Source of the DNA: Sisyra terminalis
Lineage: Eukaryota; Arthropoda; Insecta; Neuroptera; Sisyridae
Length of the DNA: 64,000 nucleotides
Assembly (NCBI GenBank): GCA_958496175.1
Contig: OY292279.1
Coordinates: 1,426,001 to 1,490,000 of the forward strand
Reading direction: 5' to 3'
In this document: one piece after another, positions 24,880-37,400 of the stretch
How positions within the stretch are numbered: the stretch's first letter is position 1
How the letters are laid out: each line of letters starts with the position of its first letter
Notes under the pieces: generated by a model
Told to the model about the DNA's origin: nothing
The model's database searches: none
The model's input: the letters and a program-made list of their open reading frames with translations, nothing else
Position numbers and translations under genes: made by a program

Positions 24880-26030
24880 TAGGGCTTGGAGTGGCGCCGA
24901 TCGACGACGATTTCAACGGCAGAAATTTAAATTTCTTCTACTGGTTTGTACAAATTAATTGTACCCGTCACTTGATTTATAATTAAACTATTGTGTCGTT
25001 ATTGTGATGAAGTGTGAAAAGTTTGTAGGTATAGTTGATTTTAAAATTGATTTTGTAAATTTCATAAGTAACAAAGAAAATTATTGTAGACATCATTTTT
25101 TTTAATTGCTAAAATATTTAATTTTCATAAGCACACAAATTTAACAAATTGTTTATGTTATACTACATTCTGTGCACTTGCTGCATATAGATAAATATCT
25201 AAAAATACTTTAATATTTAAGCCACTGATAGAAATTTAAGTATTCATCAAACTATTAAGGCAACATCATTGCATCTTTTTCTTAAAAGAATTCATTTTAA
25301 TATTCAGGATAACGTCACAATGGTTTATTTAAATTTATTATCAAGTATCAAAACATTTTTAAGATTTTATTAAGCCTTTAAAAAATATCTCATAAACATT
25401 TCCTAGATTTACACTGCAAACGATATTGTTAACTTCTGCACTATATACATAATTCAATAGAATTAAAATTCAACTTGAAAAAGGAAAAATCAATTAAATT
25501 TCCTTAGTTATTAAAGCAATTGCATCGGCTAATTCAACTGATTCTTGATTAGGAATTTGTTTGGGATTTTAATTAAAGGCTCAAATAAGTACTCTCTCGT
25601 AATTATTTTCAAAATAAGTTGTATGGATTGATAGAAGATAGTACCTACGACAAGTAGTTTTTAAATGAAGGTGAGATTACATTGGCTCTTCTTAATTGAA
25701 TTCGGTGAAAAATGTTCTCTTAATTATTATTTTAAATAATTTTTATTTAATGTAAAACTATTTGTTGGAAGCTTTTTAAATTCTTAACGCTGAATAACTA
25801 AAGTATTGCACTAACCGAATTGAATTAAAGAAACTTTCTTATTGGTTTTTTTTTTTTAAATAAATTATCGATAGGAATATGAGGTCAGTACCTACAGGTT
25901 GCTAATGGATTGTTCACATTAGATTTAATCCAATTCAATTACAATGTCGATTTTTCTGGTTTACATTGAAACCAAATAATCAGTAAATTATTGATATTAG
26001 TTATTATATGTAGATCGCTATTTAAGAGTT
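24880..26030. other. AT-rich stretch, no gene seen
   Basis: No reading frame, RNA gene or tandem repeat was seen. A short GC-richer patch (GGGCTTGGAGTGGCGCCGATCG, split around 24,881-24,903) has no coding continuation. Confidence 0.5.
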
Positions 26031-26039
26031 CAAATGGTC

Positions 26040-26215
26040 CCAATATAATAGGATTTAATTTTTATAGTTTTAACATATTCCGTGGTTTCAAAGCGTTCAA
26101 AAATTTCATATTTTCAAATTCAAAGATATTGTAAAGTTCATTAACCAGAGGCCAGTTTCATACAATAATTGCCATACATTTTCGTTTGAACTATTTGAAC
26201 ACTGAAAGAAATTCT
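26040..26215 (+). repeat. Dispersed repeat, copy 1 (direct copy at 26,830-27,000)
   Basis: The shared order is TGGTCC, TTCAAAAATTTCATATTTT, AAATTCAAAG, TATTGT, a GGCAGTTCA or GGCCAGTTTCA word, ATACAACAAT or ATACAATAAT, then GAAC-TTTGAAC. The two copies are about 790 bp apart. No coding frame is conserved between them. Confidence 0.6.
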
Positions 26216-26829
26216 TGGTTCCATTGGGTTTTCAAGTAAATTTTTATTTATAACGAACTAAAAATTGTCATTTCAGAATGCCTACAGTTGGGAAATCATT
26301 ATTTTATTGACCAGTTTTTCTTTCATCTAAAAAGTTAGACAAAAGGTTATGTTGAATGTGCCCAAAGAAAAGGTTTGCAATATGAAAATTTTTTCACCGC
26401 TGTCACATTACTTGTCAAAGGAAAATCGCTAGAATATGAATTAAATATTCCAATTTTTTTCCTTATGATTTTCACGATTAAATTCTAGAGCCGGTTTTAT
26501 TTATTTTTCTAGTTTCGCCTTTTTCATTTGCAAACAATCAAATGACAATTCCCACACCCTTTGCCATATTCAACGCTTTTTATTTTAACTTGGATTTATT
26601 AAAGAAAAAGCTTTTTCATTTTAGCTTCTTATGGACCTATAATGTTGTGGTTTGCAATTTTCATTATTGTGTCAGACTTTGATGGGGAAAAAAGGAAAAT
26701 TGGATAGAAAAATAATATTTGTTTTAGATATGTTTAGGGTGTTCTGTGAGAATTCTGAGCTACCTACACTCTCCATAAACTCTCTTGCCCTTATTTAATT
26801 TTAAATTTCTTTATTGCTGTAATTCAATG

Positions 26830-27000
26830 TCATTCCAATATTAAAGGCGTTACATTTTTATGGTCCAAGTTTTGGGTTCAAAAATTTCATATTTTAAAAT
26901 TCAAAGGTATTGTCATATTATTTCGCTAGGGGGCAGTTCAATACAACAATGGTCGTTCATGTTTTATTGAACATTCCGAACCGTTTGAACAGTACAATAA
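26830..27000 (+). repeat. Dispersed repeat, copy 2
   Basis: Direct, diverged copy of 26,040-26,215, with several small indels. It could be the remnant of a short mobile element or part of a local tandem duplication. Confidence 0.6.
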
Positions 27001-27414
27001 CTGCCTGATTGGCATTATTTTTTTGGTTAACTTGAATGCCTTGAATTTATCCCCACGATCCCCCCACTTAGGATATGCCCTTAATTGGTGAAAAATAAAT
27101 TATGTTCAACTAAAAACAGGGAAAATGCAAAGCGTTATTTTTACCTTTCGAAGTATTAAGGAGTCGAAAGGAATATGGGGACGGGTGGAAAATGTTGGAA
27201 ATGTTAGTTTACGTGATACTATTCACTTCTCTCTTTAACTTGCATTTCATCGATCTTTTCTACTTACTTTATTATTATTATTCTCCTTTTATGTGTATAC
27301 ATACACATACAACAACTGCCGACCACCTGTTGTTTTGATCGACCAAGTTGCAATGAAATCAGCGATAAAGTAGCGGAAATTTGTGCATTATTAATTAAAT
27401 TTCTCAATTTATAG

Positions 27415-27461
27415 CAAAACTATTATTTGGTGCATCGATTGGAATATGGAAATGGAAAACT
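27415..27461 (+). other. 47-nt microexon candidate
   Basis: AATTTATAG lies before it and AACT followed by the donor GTAAGTAAAT after it. Two frames are open through it. The acceptor lacks a strong pyrimidine tract, so support is weak. Confidence 0.2.
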
Positions 27462-28029
27462 GTAAGTAAATTTTTCAAATTGTCGAAAGATAAAAATTGC
27501 ACAGTACCTACAATGAGGTTAGTTTTTCATGCACAAGAACAAAGTAATTTTCTCTTAATTGTTGCCCTAAAATTATGTTAATTGTCTTATTTAATCGCTT
27601 GCATTATTATATATTTCCGAAATTGATATTTAAATTTTCCAAAATAGGAATCAATGGAATACAAACAAATGCTACTTGTTGCTTTTGCATGTTGTATAGT
27701 TATTAGGAACTTAATATATATTATTAGGTATTCTAACAATGTCTTGTGTTCTATTGGCAATCTATCTCAGGGTTTATTAAGTATTGCCCCTTATATTTGA
27801 CGTCATTTGAAAAGTTATTTCAATTAATTCCCTCGGGATTTGTTGGAACCATTTGGTAGTACCTAGGTAGTACCATACTTGAATCAGGAATATTGACTCT
27901 TTGTTCAGTTACCAGGTCCATATTACTGCACGGATCAGATGATGAAGATTTGACAAGAATTAGTACCAACGAAGCTCTACTTGGTTCTGGCTTCTACAAA
28001 CTACTATCCTCAAGTACTAATCGAACACA

Positions 28030-28507
28030 TGGGTTGAAAGTAATAATGCGGAAATGAGATGTGATATGTGTGAGGATAGAGAACAATAATCCCAAGTTTT
28101 TCCCCAATTCGAGTTCCTCTTCGGCTCTTACTTTTGCACGTTGCAGTCTTCGCCTTTTTTTTTTTTTTTGGAGTCATAAGATGAAATTAATAGTCCGACA
28201 ATAAGATGTAATAAAATTTACGAAGATTTTGTGAAATTACTTCAAGTTTTACTCAACTTCAAATCCTTTGTAGACAATTGCGTAAAAGTTAAATGAGAGT
28301 TAAATAAAGACAATAAACTTTTGTGGTAAGTATGTAAATCTTTGGATCAAAGTATCAAGGTACCTAATACCCAGATTAAATTAAAAACTTTTATTTTAGA
28401 TGGAAGTGAAAGAGAGACCCTCTTTACATATAAAAGTTAAGTTTTGGTGTACATCCACAAAAAATGGCTTTAATGAATCCACGCTTTTTGAACGAATCCA
28501 GGAATGA
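28030..28507 (+). repeat. Local duplication, copy B, with exon-like open segment
   Basis: Related to 23,960-24,240; parts appear twice (CCAAGTTTTTCCCCAATTCGAG near 28,093 split across units, and CAAGTTTTACTCAACTTCAA near 28,243). At 28,400, after TTTTATTTTAG, a frame reads MEVKERPSLHIKVKFWCTST and continues to ...ERIQE and a TGA at 28,507 (35 codons). The local word FW(C/R)TSTK is shared with copy A. Coding function is doubtful because the two copies differ in frame. Confidence 0.45.
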
Positions 28508-28838
28508 CTTTCGGATACAGAAATCCTATAATGTGGTGTAATTGTCCATGGGATTCGCAGCATTATTCTCCTCCAAACCCACAATTTCGGGGGTCAATAG
28601 GACTTGGAGTTTACCTGAAAACAACCAAATCTGGAATGAATGCAGTGTGGTGATTGTGGAATATTCATGTAATAGTTTTATAATCAAAATACAACAAGTA
28701 TGTAGAGCTTTACTATTTACCTACCATTTTAAAAGTTTACATGTCTCCTACAATAATTTTACAATAACATTAAAACAGTCTTCTTGAGTGAAATAATTGT
28801 ACTCAAATTCAAATAATAATATGATTTTATTTTTACAG

Positions 28839-28918
28839 ATTTTGAGTCTCAAAATGGATGCAGAGAAAAGCAGTTGTTACCTAAATTAAATTCGCTTTGT
28901 AACAAATATATTTGGTGA
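28839..28918 (+). other. Exon-like terminal segment
   Basis: ATTTTTACAG precedes it. After AT it reads FESQNGCREKQLLPKLNSLC then NKYIW and TGA (25 codons). The entry phase is the same as in the CTGTGCAG segments between 21.9 and 23.3 kb. It has no recognisable domain. Confidence 0.25.
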
Positions 28919-29559
28919 ATGGTAATCCGTTAGAGTTTTATTACTTTTATCATTCAATCAATAGTTTTTTAAAATTTCAGAAAAGGAGTGTCCGTTTTTC
29001 TTTCTAAATAAGAAGAGATATGCAATTGCAGACGCACAAGTTCAAAGCTTAGACTTTCCATCATGCCTCCGTGTATTTGTGGACTTATCACTAATAACAT
29101 ACGGAAGGAAATTATTACTGTTATAATATCCAAATTGGAGAGATTCCGTAAAAAAAAAAAAAAAAATCGTATATATCTTTAGACTGATTCAAACTTCAAA
29201 ATTTTTCGTAAGACGTCATTTTTTTGTCTAATGGGGCAACCTGTGCAATAATTTATAAACCTTGAGTATAAGAATCAGGAAAAGAAATTAATTTATTGCA
29301 GCAGTTAGTTAGCACAGCATTTTGCCTCCTTTTGAAGATCTTCTCAAGCCTACTTTGAAAAATTTCTGTGTGTCAAAAAATCAATCTATCTTTGAATTTC
29401 TTTGTTAATGGCTTAAGTTTTCTTCAAATATGTTTCGTTGCCATAAAGTTTATCTTTAATGTCAAAATAATTTGTTGTTATCAATCACAATTATATCCAT
29501 AATTGTCCCCTGACACTCTATTTGCTAACGTAGAATGGAGGAATTATTGAGTATTCGGA

Positions 29560-29741
29560 CATTCCTAATCCCACGTCACTATATCTAGCACAGGAACAGA
29601 AGGAAAAACAGCACAGGGGCCAGAGGGGAAAAGGAAACGTAGGCAATCATCGACCTGCTGGAACAGCTCGTGGACAAGAGTTCGCGTCCGCAGCACGGCA
29701 AATACCTAATCGCTGAAAAAGGACCGCCCAGCAGATTCTGA
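29560..29741 (+). pseudogene. GC-richer coding-like island
   Basis: This patch is clearly richer in G and C than anything around it and reads as coding in two frames. From 29,643 (after ACGTAG) a 32-residue frame AIIDLLEQLVDKSSRPQHGK, then YLIAEKGPPSRF, ends in TGA. Just upstream (about 29,593-29,640) another frame reads AQEQKEKQHRGQRGKGN, so a frameshift or a splice junction separates them. It may be an exon of the unresolved locus or a fragment of a retroelement or retrocopy. I do not recognise the protein. Confidence 0.35.
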
Positions 29742-29843
29742 TCTCCAATTTATCTCCATCAATATATCTATCTATTGGAAACCATGTTAAAGATTACGAA
29801 GAAGAGAATGTTCTTTTCTTATTCATGTAATTTTATTTTTCAG

Positions 29844-30030
29844 GTGACTTATTGGATTTGAAGCGCCCCTTTCCGCAAAAGTGGAAGTAAATAATAGTTA
29901 AGCGAACGTTGCAGAATCATCATAAGCAAAGTCATCAAGAATTTATTCTCCGAATAGCTATATATAATAAGCAAGGTGTCTGGCTCAAGAATCAAATAAA
30001 GGCAATAAAGAAATAAGGAGGAGCAAAGCA
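29844..30030 (+). other. Candidate last exon with polyadenylation signals
   Basis: ATTTTATTTTTCAG precedes 29,844. After two bases the frame reads DLLDLKRPFPQKWK and stops at TAA (29,888-29,890). AATAAA-type hexamers lie at about 29,995 and 30,006. Together with the island at 29,643 it could be the 3' end of a plus-strand gene, but the exons were not joined into one frame. Confidence 0.3.
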
Positions 30031-30064
30031 AGAAATATTTATATCTACTAGATATTTATATTGA

Positions 30065-30148
30065 ATGAAGAAGCAAGCAACACTAGTGCCAAAACCAACA
30101 AGAACAACAACAACCACCGGAAAAATGACTACCAATAAGCCCATCTAA
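30065..30148 (+). CDS. Possible small threonine-rich ORF (27 aa)
   Basis: ATG to TAA, reading MKKQATLVPKPTRTTTTTGK then MTTNKPI. It is threonine- and lysine-rich. It lies just past the polyadenylation-type signals of the preceding candidate exon. It is too short to judge and may be chance. Confidence 0.15.
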   Translation: MKKQATLVPKPTRTTTTTGKMTTNKPI

Positions 30149-30199
30149 TGAACTTTATTGAGAACGGGAGATCTACCGATATCTACTACTGGATCCATA

Positions 30200-30636
30200 C
30201 AACTTGTTGAATTATTTAAATAAATTATTCATATTTTGTTATATTTGTCTATTTATTTGTTTAGTTCAAAGTTACAAACAACAATTTTTAAAACTGCCCA
30301 TGTTGATATACATACGAGCAAACACCCGCAGATAAAAATCAATACTTGCCAATGTAAATTAAGTAAATGTATGATTTTTAGATAATATCCGATGCATTAA
30401 AACCGAAAATGAACTTAGAATTTCAATTAAACGTTCACTTTTCGAGAAATTAGCGTTTTGTTTGTATGCTAAAATAAGAGGTTAAGGAACTCCATTTCAC
30501 TCGGAGCATTACTTTACGATTGTAATATCGATTTAAATCGATAAAGTGAAGCTTATCGATGCAAGTTAACACAATTTAAGCATGAATCGATCGTTTTAAA
30601 TGGTATTTTCATTAATTTAATGTCCACTAATTACAA
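30200..30636. other. Left flank of the second satellite element
   Basis: No gene. 30,422-30,456 (TCACTTTTCGAGAAATTAGCG) is a decayed piece of the satellite 2 unit. TATCGATTTAAATCGATA at 30,526-30,543 is a perfect 18-bp palindrome, and several more ATCGAT words follow. Confidence 0.5.
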
Positions 30637-30718
30637 TTATCCAAGATCCAAACCGGTTCTACATAGTGGCAAAGTGGGCGTGGCTTTCAAAATAGTTCAG
30701 CGTTTTGTTGTCAGGTTT
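30637..30718 (+). mobile_element. Left terminal sequence of satellite 2 element
   Basis: Runs from ATCCAAGATCCAAACCGG through AAGTGGGCGTGGCTTTCAA to AGTTCAGCGTTTTGTTGTCA. The same sequence appears inverted at 55,590-55,645 and again in direct orientation at 55,655-55,722. It occurs only at the array edges, never between units, so it marks the end of an element. Confidence 0.8.
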
Positions 30719-31416
30719 GAAGGGGTATGTCATTATCTTCATTTAGGATCAAAAATATCTTTATTTCTTCCCTTCTATCGTTATAAACCGATCGATTATT
30801 AGTAAATGATACAAAATATAACATTTTTTCCACTCGAACATCATTTAAAATTGTATTTTCAACCAATTTGATTTGCATGTTTAGCGGATGTCAAAGTTGT
30901 TTATGTTTCGCTCTATAGGCAACCCGGTGAGCATCAAAAAAACAAAATTCGACGATTTGCCCTTTTTGAACATGCCAATATTCAGTACTCTAACTCAAAT
31001 TTCAGACATTTAAGGATGATTTTCTTTATGTCATGTAATGATTGGGATACCAAATGAAAGCTAATTGATTACTCTATTGATTTATATAAAAAAACAGCCA
31101 ATATGTCTAAACGATGACATTGAAATTTGCTTTTCCGTCAGCAACTACATCCCTTTCTAACATTTAAGGGTGGTTTGCCCCCCTTAATATATTGATTCCG
31201 ATTATGATTGGGATATCTATTGAAAGATAATGAATTACTCTATCGATTGACATCAAAAAACTATCAATATCTCCAAGCAATTACTTCGAAAACTGATTTT
31301 CCTAAATCGACTTTTAACCTCAATAAAATGTTACTTAAATCATGTGAATTCGCGTAAAAAGTAATAAAAAACATTACACTTATATAAAATTGATGGTTTA
31401 CAGCTAAATTTGACAC

Positions 31417-34400
31417 TTAAATGTTGATTAAAGGTCTACTTTTCGAGAAATAAGCGTCTAAAGGGGGTCTGTCATTATCTTCATTTAGAGCCAAAAATAT
31501 ATTTATTTCATCACTCCTATCGCTATAAATAGATAGATTATTAGTGCATGATACAAAATATAACAATTCTTCCACTCGAACATCATTTAAAATTGTATTT
31601 TCAACCAATTTGATTTGCATGTTTAGCGGATGTCAAAGTTGTTTATGTTTCGCTCTATAGGCAACCCGGTGAGCATCAAAAAAACAAAATTCGACGATTT
31701 GCCCTTTTTGAACATGCCAATATTCAGTACTCTAACTCAAATTTCAGACATTTAAGGATGATTTTCTTTATGTCATGTAATGATTGGGATACCAAATGAA
31801 AGCTAATTGATTACTCTATTGATTTATATAAAAAAACAGCCAATATGTCTAAACGATGACATTGAAATTTGCTTTTCCGTCAGCAACTACATCCCTTTCT
31901 AACATTTAAGGGTGGTTTGCCCCCCTTAATATATTGATTCCGATTATGATTGGGATATCTATTGAAAGATAATGAATAACTCTATCGATTGACATCGAAT
32001 AATTACCAATATCTCCAAGCTATTACTAAGAAAACTGATTTTCCTAAATCGACTTTTAACCTCAATAAAATGTTACTTAAATCATGTGAATTCGCGTAAA
32101 AAGTAATAAAAAACATTACACTTATATAAAATTGATGGTTTACAGCTAAATTTGACACTTAAATGTTGATTAAAGGTCTACTTTTCGAGAAATATGCGTC
32201 TAAAGGGGGTCTGCCATTATCTTCAATTAGAGCCAAAAATATATTTATTTCTTCACTCCTATCGCTATAAATAGATAGATTATTAGTGCATGATACAAAA
32301 TATAACATTTTTTCCACTCGAACATCATTTAAAATTGTATTTTCAACCAATTTGATTTGCATGTTTAGCGGATGTCAAAGTTGTTTATGTTTCGCTCTAT
32401 AGGCAACCCGGTGAGCATCAAAAAAACAAAATTCGACGATTTTCCCTTTTTGAACATGCCAATATTCAGTACTCTAACTCAAATTTCAGACATTTAAGGA
32501 TGATTTTCTTTATGTCATGTAATGATTGGGATACCAAATGAAAGCTAATTGATTACTCTATTGATTTATATAAAAAAACAGCCAATATGTCTAAACGATG
32601 ACATTGAAATTTGCTTTTCCGTCAGCAACTACATCCCTTTCTAACATTTAAGGGTGGTTTGCCCCCCTTAATATATTGATTCCGATTATGATTGGGATAT
32701 CTATTGAAAGATAATGAATAACTCTATCGATTGACATCGAATAATTACCAATATCTCCAAGCTATTACTAAGAAAACTGATTTTCCTAAATCGACTTTTA
32801 ACCTCAATAAAATGTTACTTAAATCATGTGAATTCGCGTAAAAAGTAATAAAAAACATTACACTTATATAAAATTGATGGTTTACAGCTAAATTTGACAC
32901 TTAAATGTTGATTAAAGGTCTACTTTTCGAGAAATAAGCGTCTAAAGGGGGTCTGTCATTATCTTCATTTAGAGCCAAAAATATATTTATTTCTTCACTC
33001 CTATCGCTATAAATAGATAGATTATTAGTGCATGATACAAAATATAACAATTCTTCCACTCGAACATCATTTAAAATTGTATTTTCAACCAATTTGATTT
33101 GCATGTTTAGCGGATGTCAAAGTTGTTTATGTTTCGCTCTATAGGCAACCCGGTGAGCATCAAAAAAAACAAAATTCGACGATTTTCCCTTTTTGAACAT
33201 GCCAATATTCAGTACTCTAACTCAAATTTCAGACATTTAAGGATGATTTTCTTTATGTCATGTAATGATTGGGATACCAAATGAAAGCTAATTGATTACT
33301 CTATTGATTTATATAAAAAAACAGCCAATATGTCTAAACGATGACATTGAAATTTGCTTTTCCGTCAGCAACTACATCCCTTTCTAACATTTAAGGGTGG
33401 TTTGCCCCCCTTAATATATTGATTCCGATTATGATTGGGATATCTATTGAAAGATAATGAATAACTCTATCGATTGACATCGAATAATTACCAATATCTC
33501 CAAGCTATTACTAAGAAAACTGATTTTCCTAAATCGACTTTTAACCTCAATAAAATGTTACTTAAATCATGTGAATTCGCGTAAAAAGTAATAAAAAACA
33601 TTACACTTATATAAAATTGATGGTTTACAGCTAAATTTGACACTTAAATGTTGATTAAAGGTCTACTTTTCGAGAAATATGCGTCTAAAGGGGGTCTGCC
33701 ATTATCTTCAATTAGAGCCAAAAATATATTTATTTCTTCACTCCTATCGCTATAAATAGATAGATTATTAGTGCATGATACAAAATATAACAATTCTTCC
33801 ACTCGAACATCATTTAAAATTGTATTTTCAACCAATTTGATTTGCATGTTTAGCGGATGTCAAAGTTGTTTATGTTTCGCTCTATAGGCAACCCGGTGAG
33901 CATCAAAAAAAACAAAATTCGACGATTTTCCCTTTTTGAACATGCCAATATTCAGTACTCTAACTCAAATTTCAGACATTTAAGGATGATTTTCTTTATG
34001 TCATGTAATGATTGGGATACCAAATGAAAGCTAATTGATTACTCTATTGATTTATATAAAAAAACAGCCAATATGTCTAAACGATGACATTGAAATTTGC
34101 TTTTCCGTCAGCAACTACATCCCTTTCTAACATTTAAGGGTGGTTTGCCCCCCTTAATATATTGATTCCGATTATGATTGGGATATCTATTGAAAGATAA
34201 TGAATAACTCTATCGATTGACATCGAATAATTACCAATATCTCCAAGCTATTACTAAGAAAACTGATTTTCCTAAATCGACTTTTAACCTCAATAAAATG
34301 TTACTTAAATCATGTGAATTCGCGTAAAAAGTAATAAAAAACATTACACTTATATAAAATTGATGGTTTACAGCTAAATTTGACACTTAAATGTTGATTA

Positions 34401-37400
34401 AAGGTCTACTTTTCGAGAAATATGCGTCTAAAGGGGGTCTGCCATTATCTTCAATTAGAGCCAAAAATATATTTATTTCTTCACTCCTATCGCTATAAAT
34501 AGATAGATTATTAGTGCATGATACAAAATATAACAATTCTTCCACTCGAACATCATTTAAAATTGTATTTTCAACCAATTTGATTTGCATGTTTAGCGGA
34601 TGTCAAAGTTGTTTATGTTTCGCTCTATAGGCAACCCGGTGAGCATCAAAAAAAACAAAATTCGACGATTTTCCCTTTTTGAACATGCCAATATTCAGTA
34701 CTCTAACTCAAATTTCAGACATTTAAGGATGATTTTCTTTATGTCATGTAATGATTGGGATACCAAATGAAAGCTAATTGATTACTCTATTGATTTATAT
34801 AAAAAAACAGCCAATATGTCTAAACGATGACATTGAAATTTGCTTTTCCGTCAGCAACTACATCCCTTTCTAACATTTAAGGGTGGTTTGCCCCCCTTAA
34901 TATATTGATTCCGATTATGATTGGGATATCTATTGAAAGATAATGAATAACTCTATCGATTGACATCGAATAATTACCAATATCTCCAAGCTATTACTAA
35001 GAAAACTGATTTTCCTAAATCGACTTTTAACCTCAATAAAATGTTACTTAAATCATGTGAATTCGCGTAAAAAGTAATAAAAAACATTACACTTATATAA
35101 AATTGATGGTTTACAGCTAAATTTGACACTTAAATGTTGATTAAAGGTCTACTTTTCGAGAAATATGCGTCTAAAGGGGGTCTGCCATTATCTTCAATTA
35201 GAGCCAAAAATATATTTATTTCTTCACTCCTATCGCTATAAATAGATAGATTATTAGTGCATGATACAAAATATAACATTTTTTCCACTCGAACATCATT
35301 TAAAATTGTATTTTCAACCAATTTGATTTGCATGTTTAGCGGATGTCAAAGTTGTTTATGTTTCGCTCTATAGGCAACCCGGTGAGCATCAAAAAAACAA
35401 AATTCGACGATTTGCCCTTTTTGAACATGCCAATATTCAGTACTCTAACTCAAATTTCAGACATTTAAGGATGATTTTCTTTATGTCATGTAATGATTGG
35501 GATACCAAATGAAAGCTAATTGATTACTCTATTGATTTATATAAAAAAACAGCCAATATGTCTAAACGATGACATTGAAATTTGCTTTTCCGTCAGCAAC
35601 TACATCCCTTTCTAACATTTAAGGGTGGTTTGCCCCCCTTAATATATTGATTCCGATTATGATTGGGATATCTATTGAAAGATAATGAATAACTCTATCG
35701 ATTGACATCGAATAATTACCAATATCTCCAAGCTATTACTAAGAAAACTGATTTTCCTAAATCGACTTTTAACCTCAATAAAATGTTACTTAAATCATGT
35801 GAATTCGCGTAAAAAGTAATAAAAAACATTACACTTATATAAAATTGATGGTTTACAGCTAAATTTGACACTTAAATGTTGATTAAAGGTCTACTTTTCG
35901 AGAAATATGCGTCTAAAGGGGGTCTGCCATTATCTTCAATTAGAGCCAAAAATATATTTATTTCTTCACTCCTATCGCTATAAATAGATAGATTATTAGT
36001 GCATGATACAAAATATAACAATTCTTCCACTCGAACATCATTTAAAATTGTATTTTCAACCAATTTGATTTGCATGTTTAGCGGATGTCAAAGTTGTTTA
36101 TGTTTCGCTCTATAGGCAACCCGGTGAGCATCAAAAAAAACAAAATTCGACGATTTTCCCTTTTTGAACATGCCAATATTCAGTACTCTAACTCAAATTT
36201 CAGACATTTAAGGATGATTTTCTTTATGTCATGTAATGATTGGGATACCAAATGAAAGCTAATTGATTACTCTATTGATTTATATAAAAAAACAGCCAAT
36301 ATGTCTAAACGATGACATTGAAATTTGCTTTTCCGTCAGCAACTACATCCCTTTCTAACATTTAAGGGTGGTTTGCCCCCCTTAATATATTGATTCCGAT
36401 TATGATTGGGATATCTATTGAAAGATAATGAATAACTCTATCGATTGACATCGAATAATTACCAATATCTCCAAGCTATTACTAAGAAAACTGATTTTCC
36501 TAAATCGACTTTTAACCTCAATAAAATGTTACTTAAATCATGTGAATTCGCGTAAAAAGTAATAAAAAACATTACACTTATATAAAATTGATGGTTTACA
36601 GCTAAATTTGACACTTAAATGTTGATTAAAGGTCTACTTTTCGAGAAATATGCGTCTAAAGGGGGTCTGCCATTATCTTCAATTAGAGCCAAAAATATAT
36701 TTATTTCTTCACTCCTATCGCTATAAATAGATAGATTATTAGTGCATGATACAAAATATAACATTTTTTCCACTCGAACATCATTTAAAATTGTATTTTC
36801 AACCAATTTGATTTGCATGTTTAGCGGATGTCAAAGTTGTTTATGTTTCGCTCTATAGGCAACCCGGTGAGCATCAAAAAAACAAAATTCGACGATTTGC
36901 CCTTTTTGAACATGCCAATATTCAGTACTCTAACTCAAATTTCAGACATTTAAGGATGATTTTCTTTATGTCATGTAATGATTGGGATACCAAATGAAAG
37001 CTAATTGATTAATCTATTGATTTATATAAAAAAACAGCCAATATGTCTAAACGATGACATTGAAATTTGCTTTTCCGTCAGCAACTACATCCCTTTCTAA
37101 CATTTAAGGGTGGTTTGCCCCCCTTAATATATTGATTCCGATTATGATTGGGATATCTATTGAAAGATAATGAATAACTCTATCGATTGACATCGAATAA
37201 TTACCAATATCTCCAAGCTATTACTAAGAAAACTGATTTTCCTAAATCGACTTTTAACCTCAATAAAATGTTACTTAAATCATGTGAATTCGCGTAAAAA
37301 GTAATAAAAAACATTACACTTATATAAAATTGATGGTTTACAGCTAAATTTGACACTTAAATGTTGATTAAAGGTCTACTTTTCGAGAAATAAGCGTCTA

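Noticed and set aside
29150..29166. 17-A run as a retroposon tail
   Set aside because: No polyadenylation signal, target-site duplication or recognisable body upstream.
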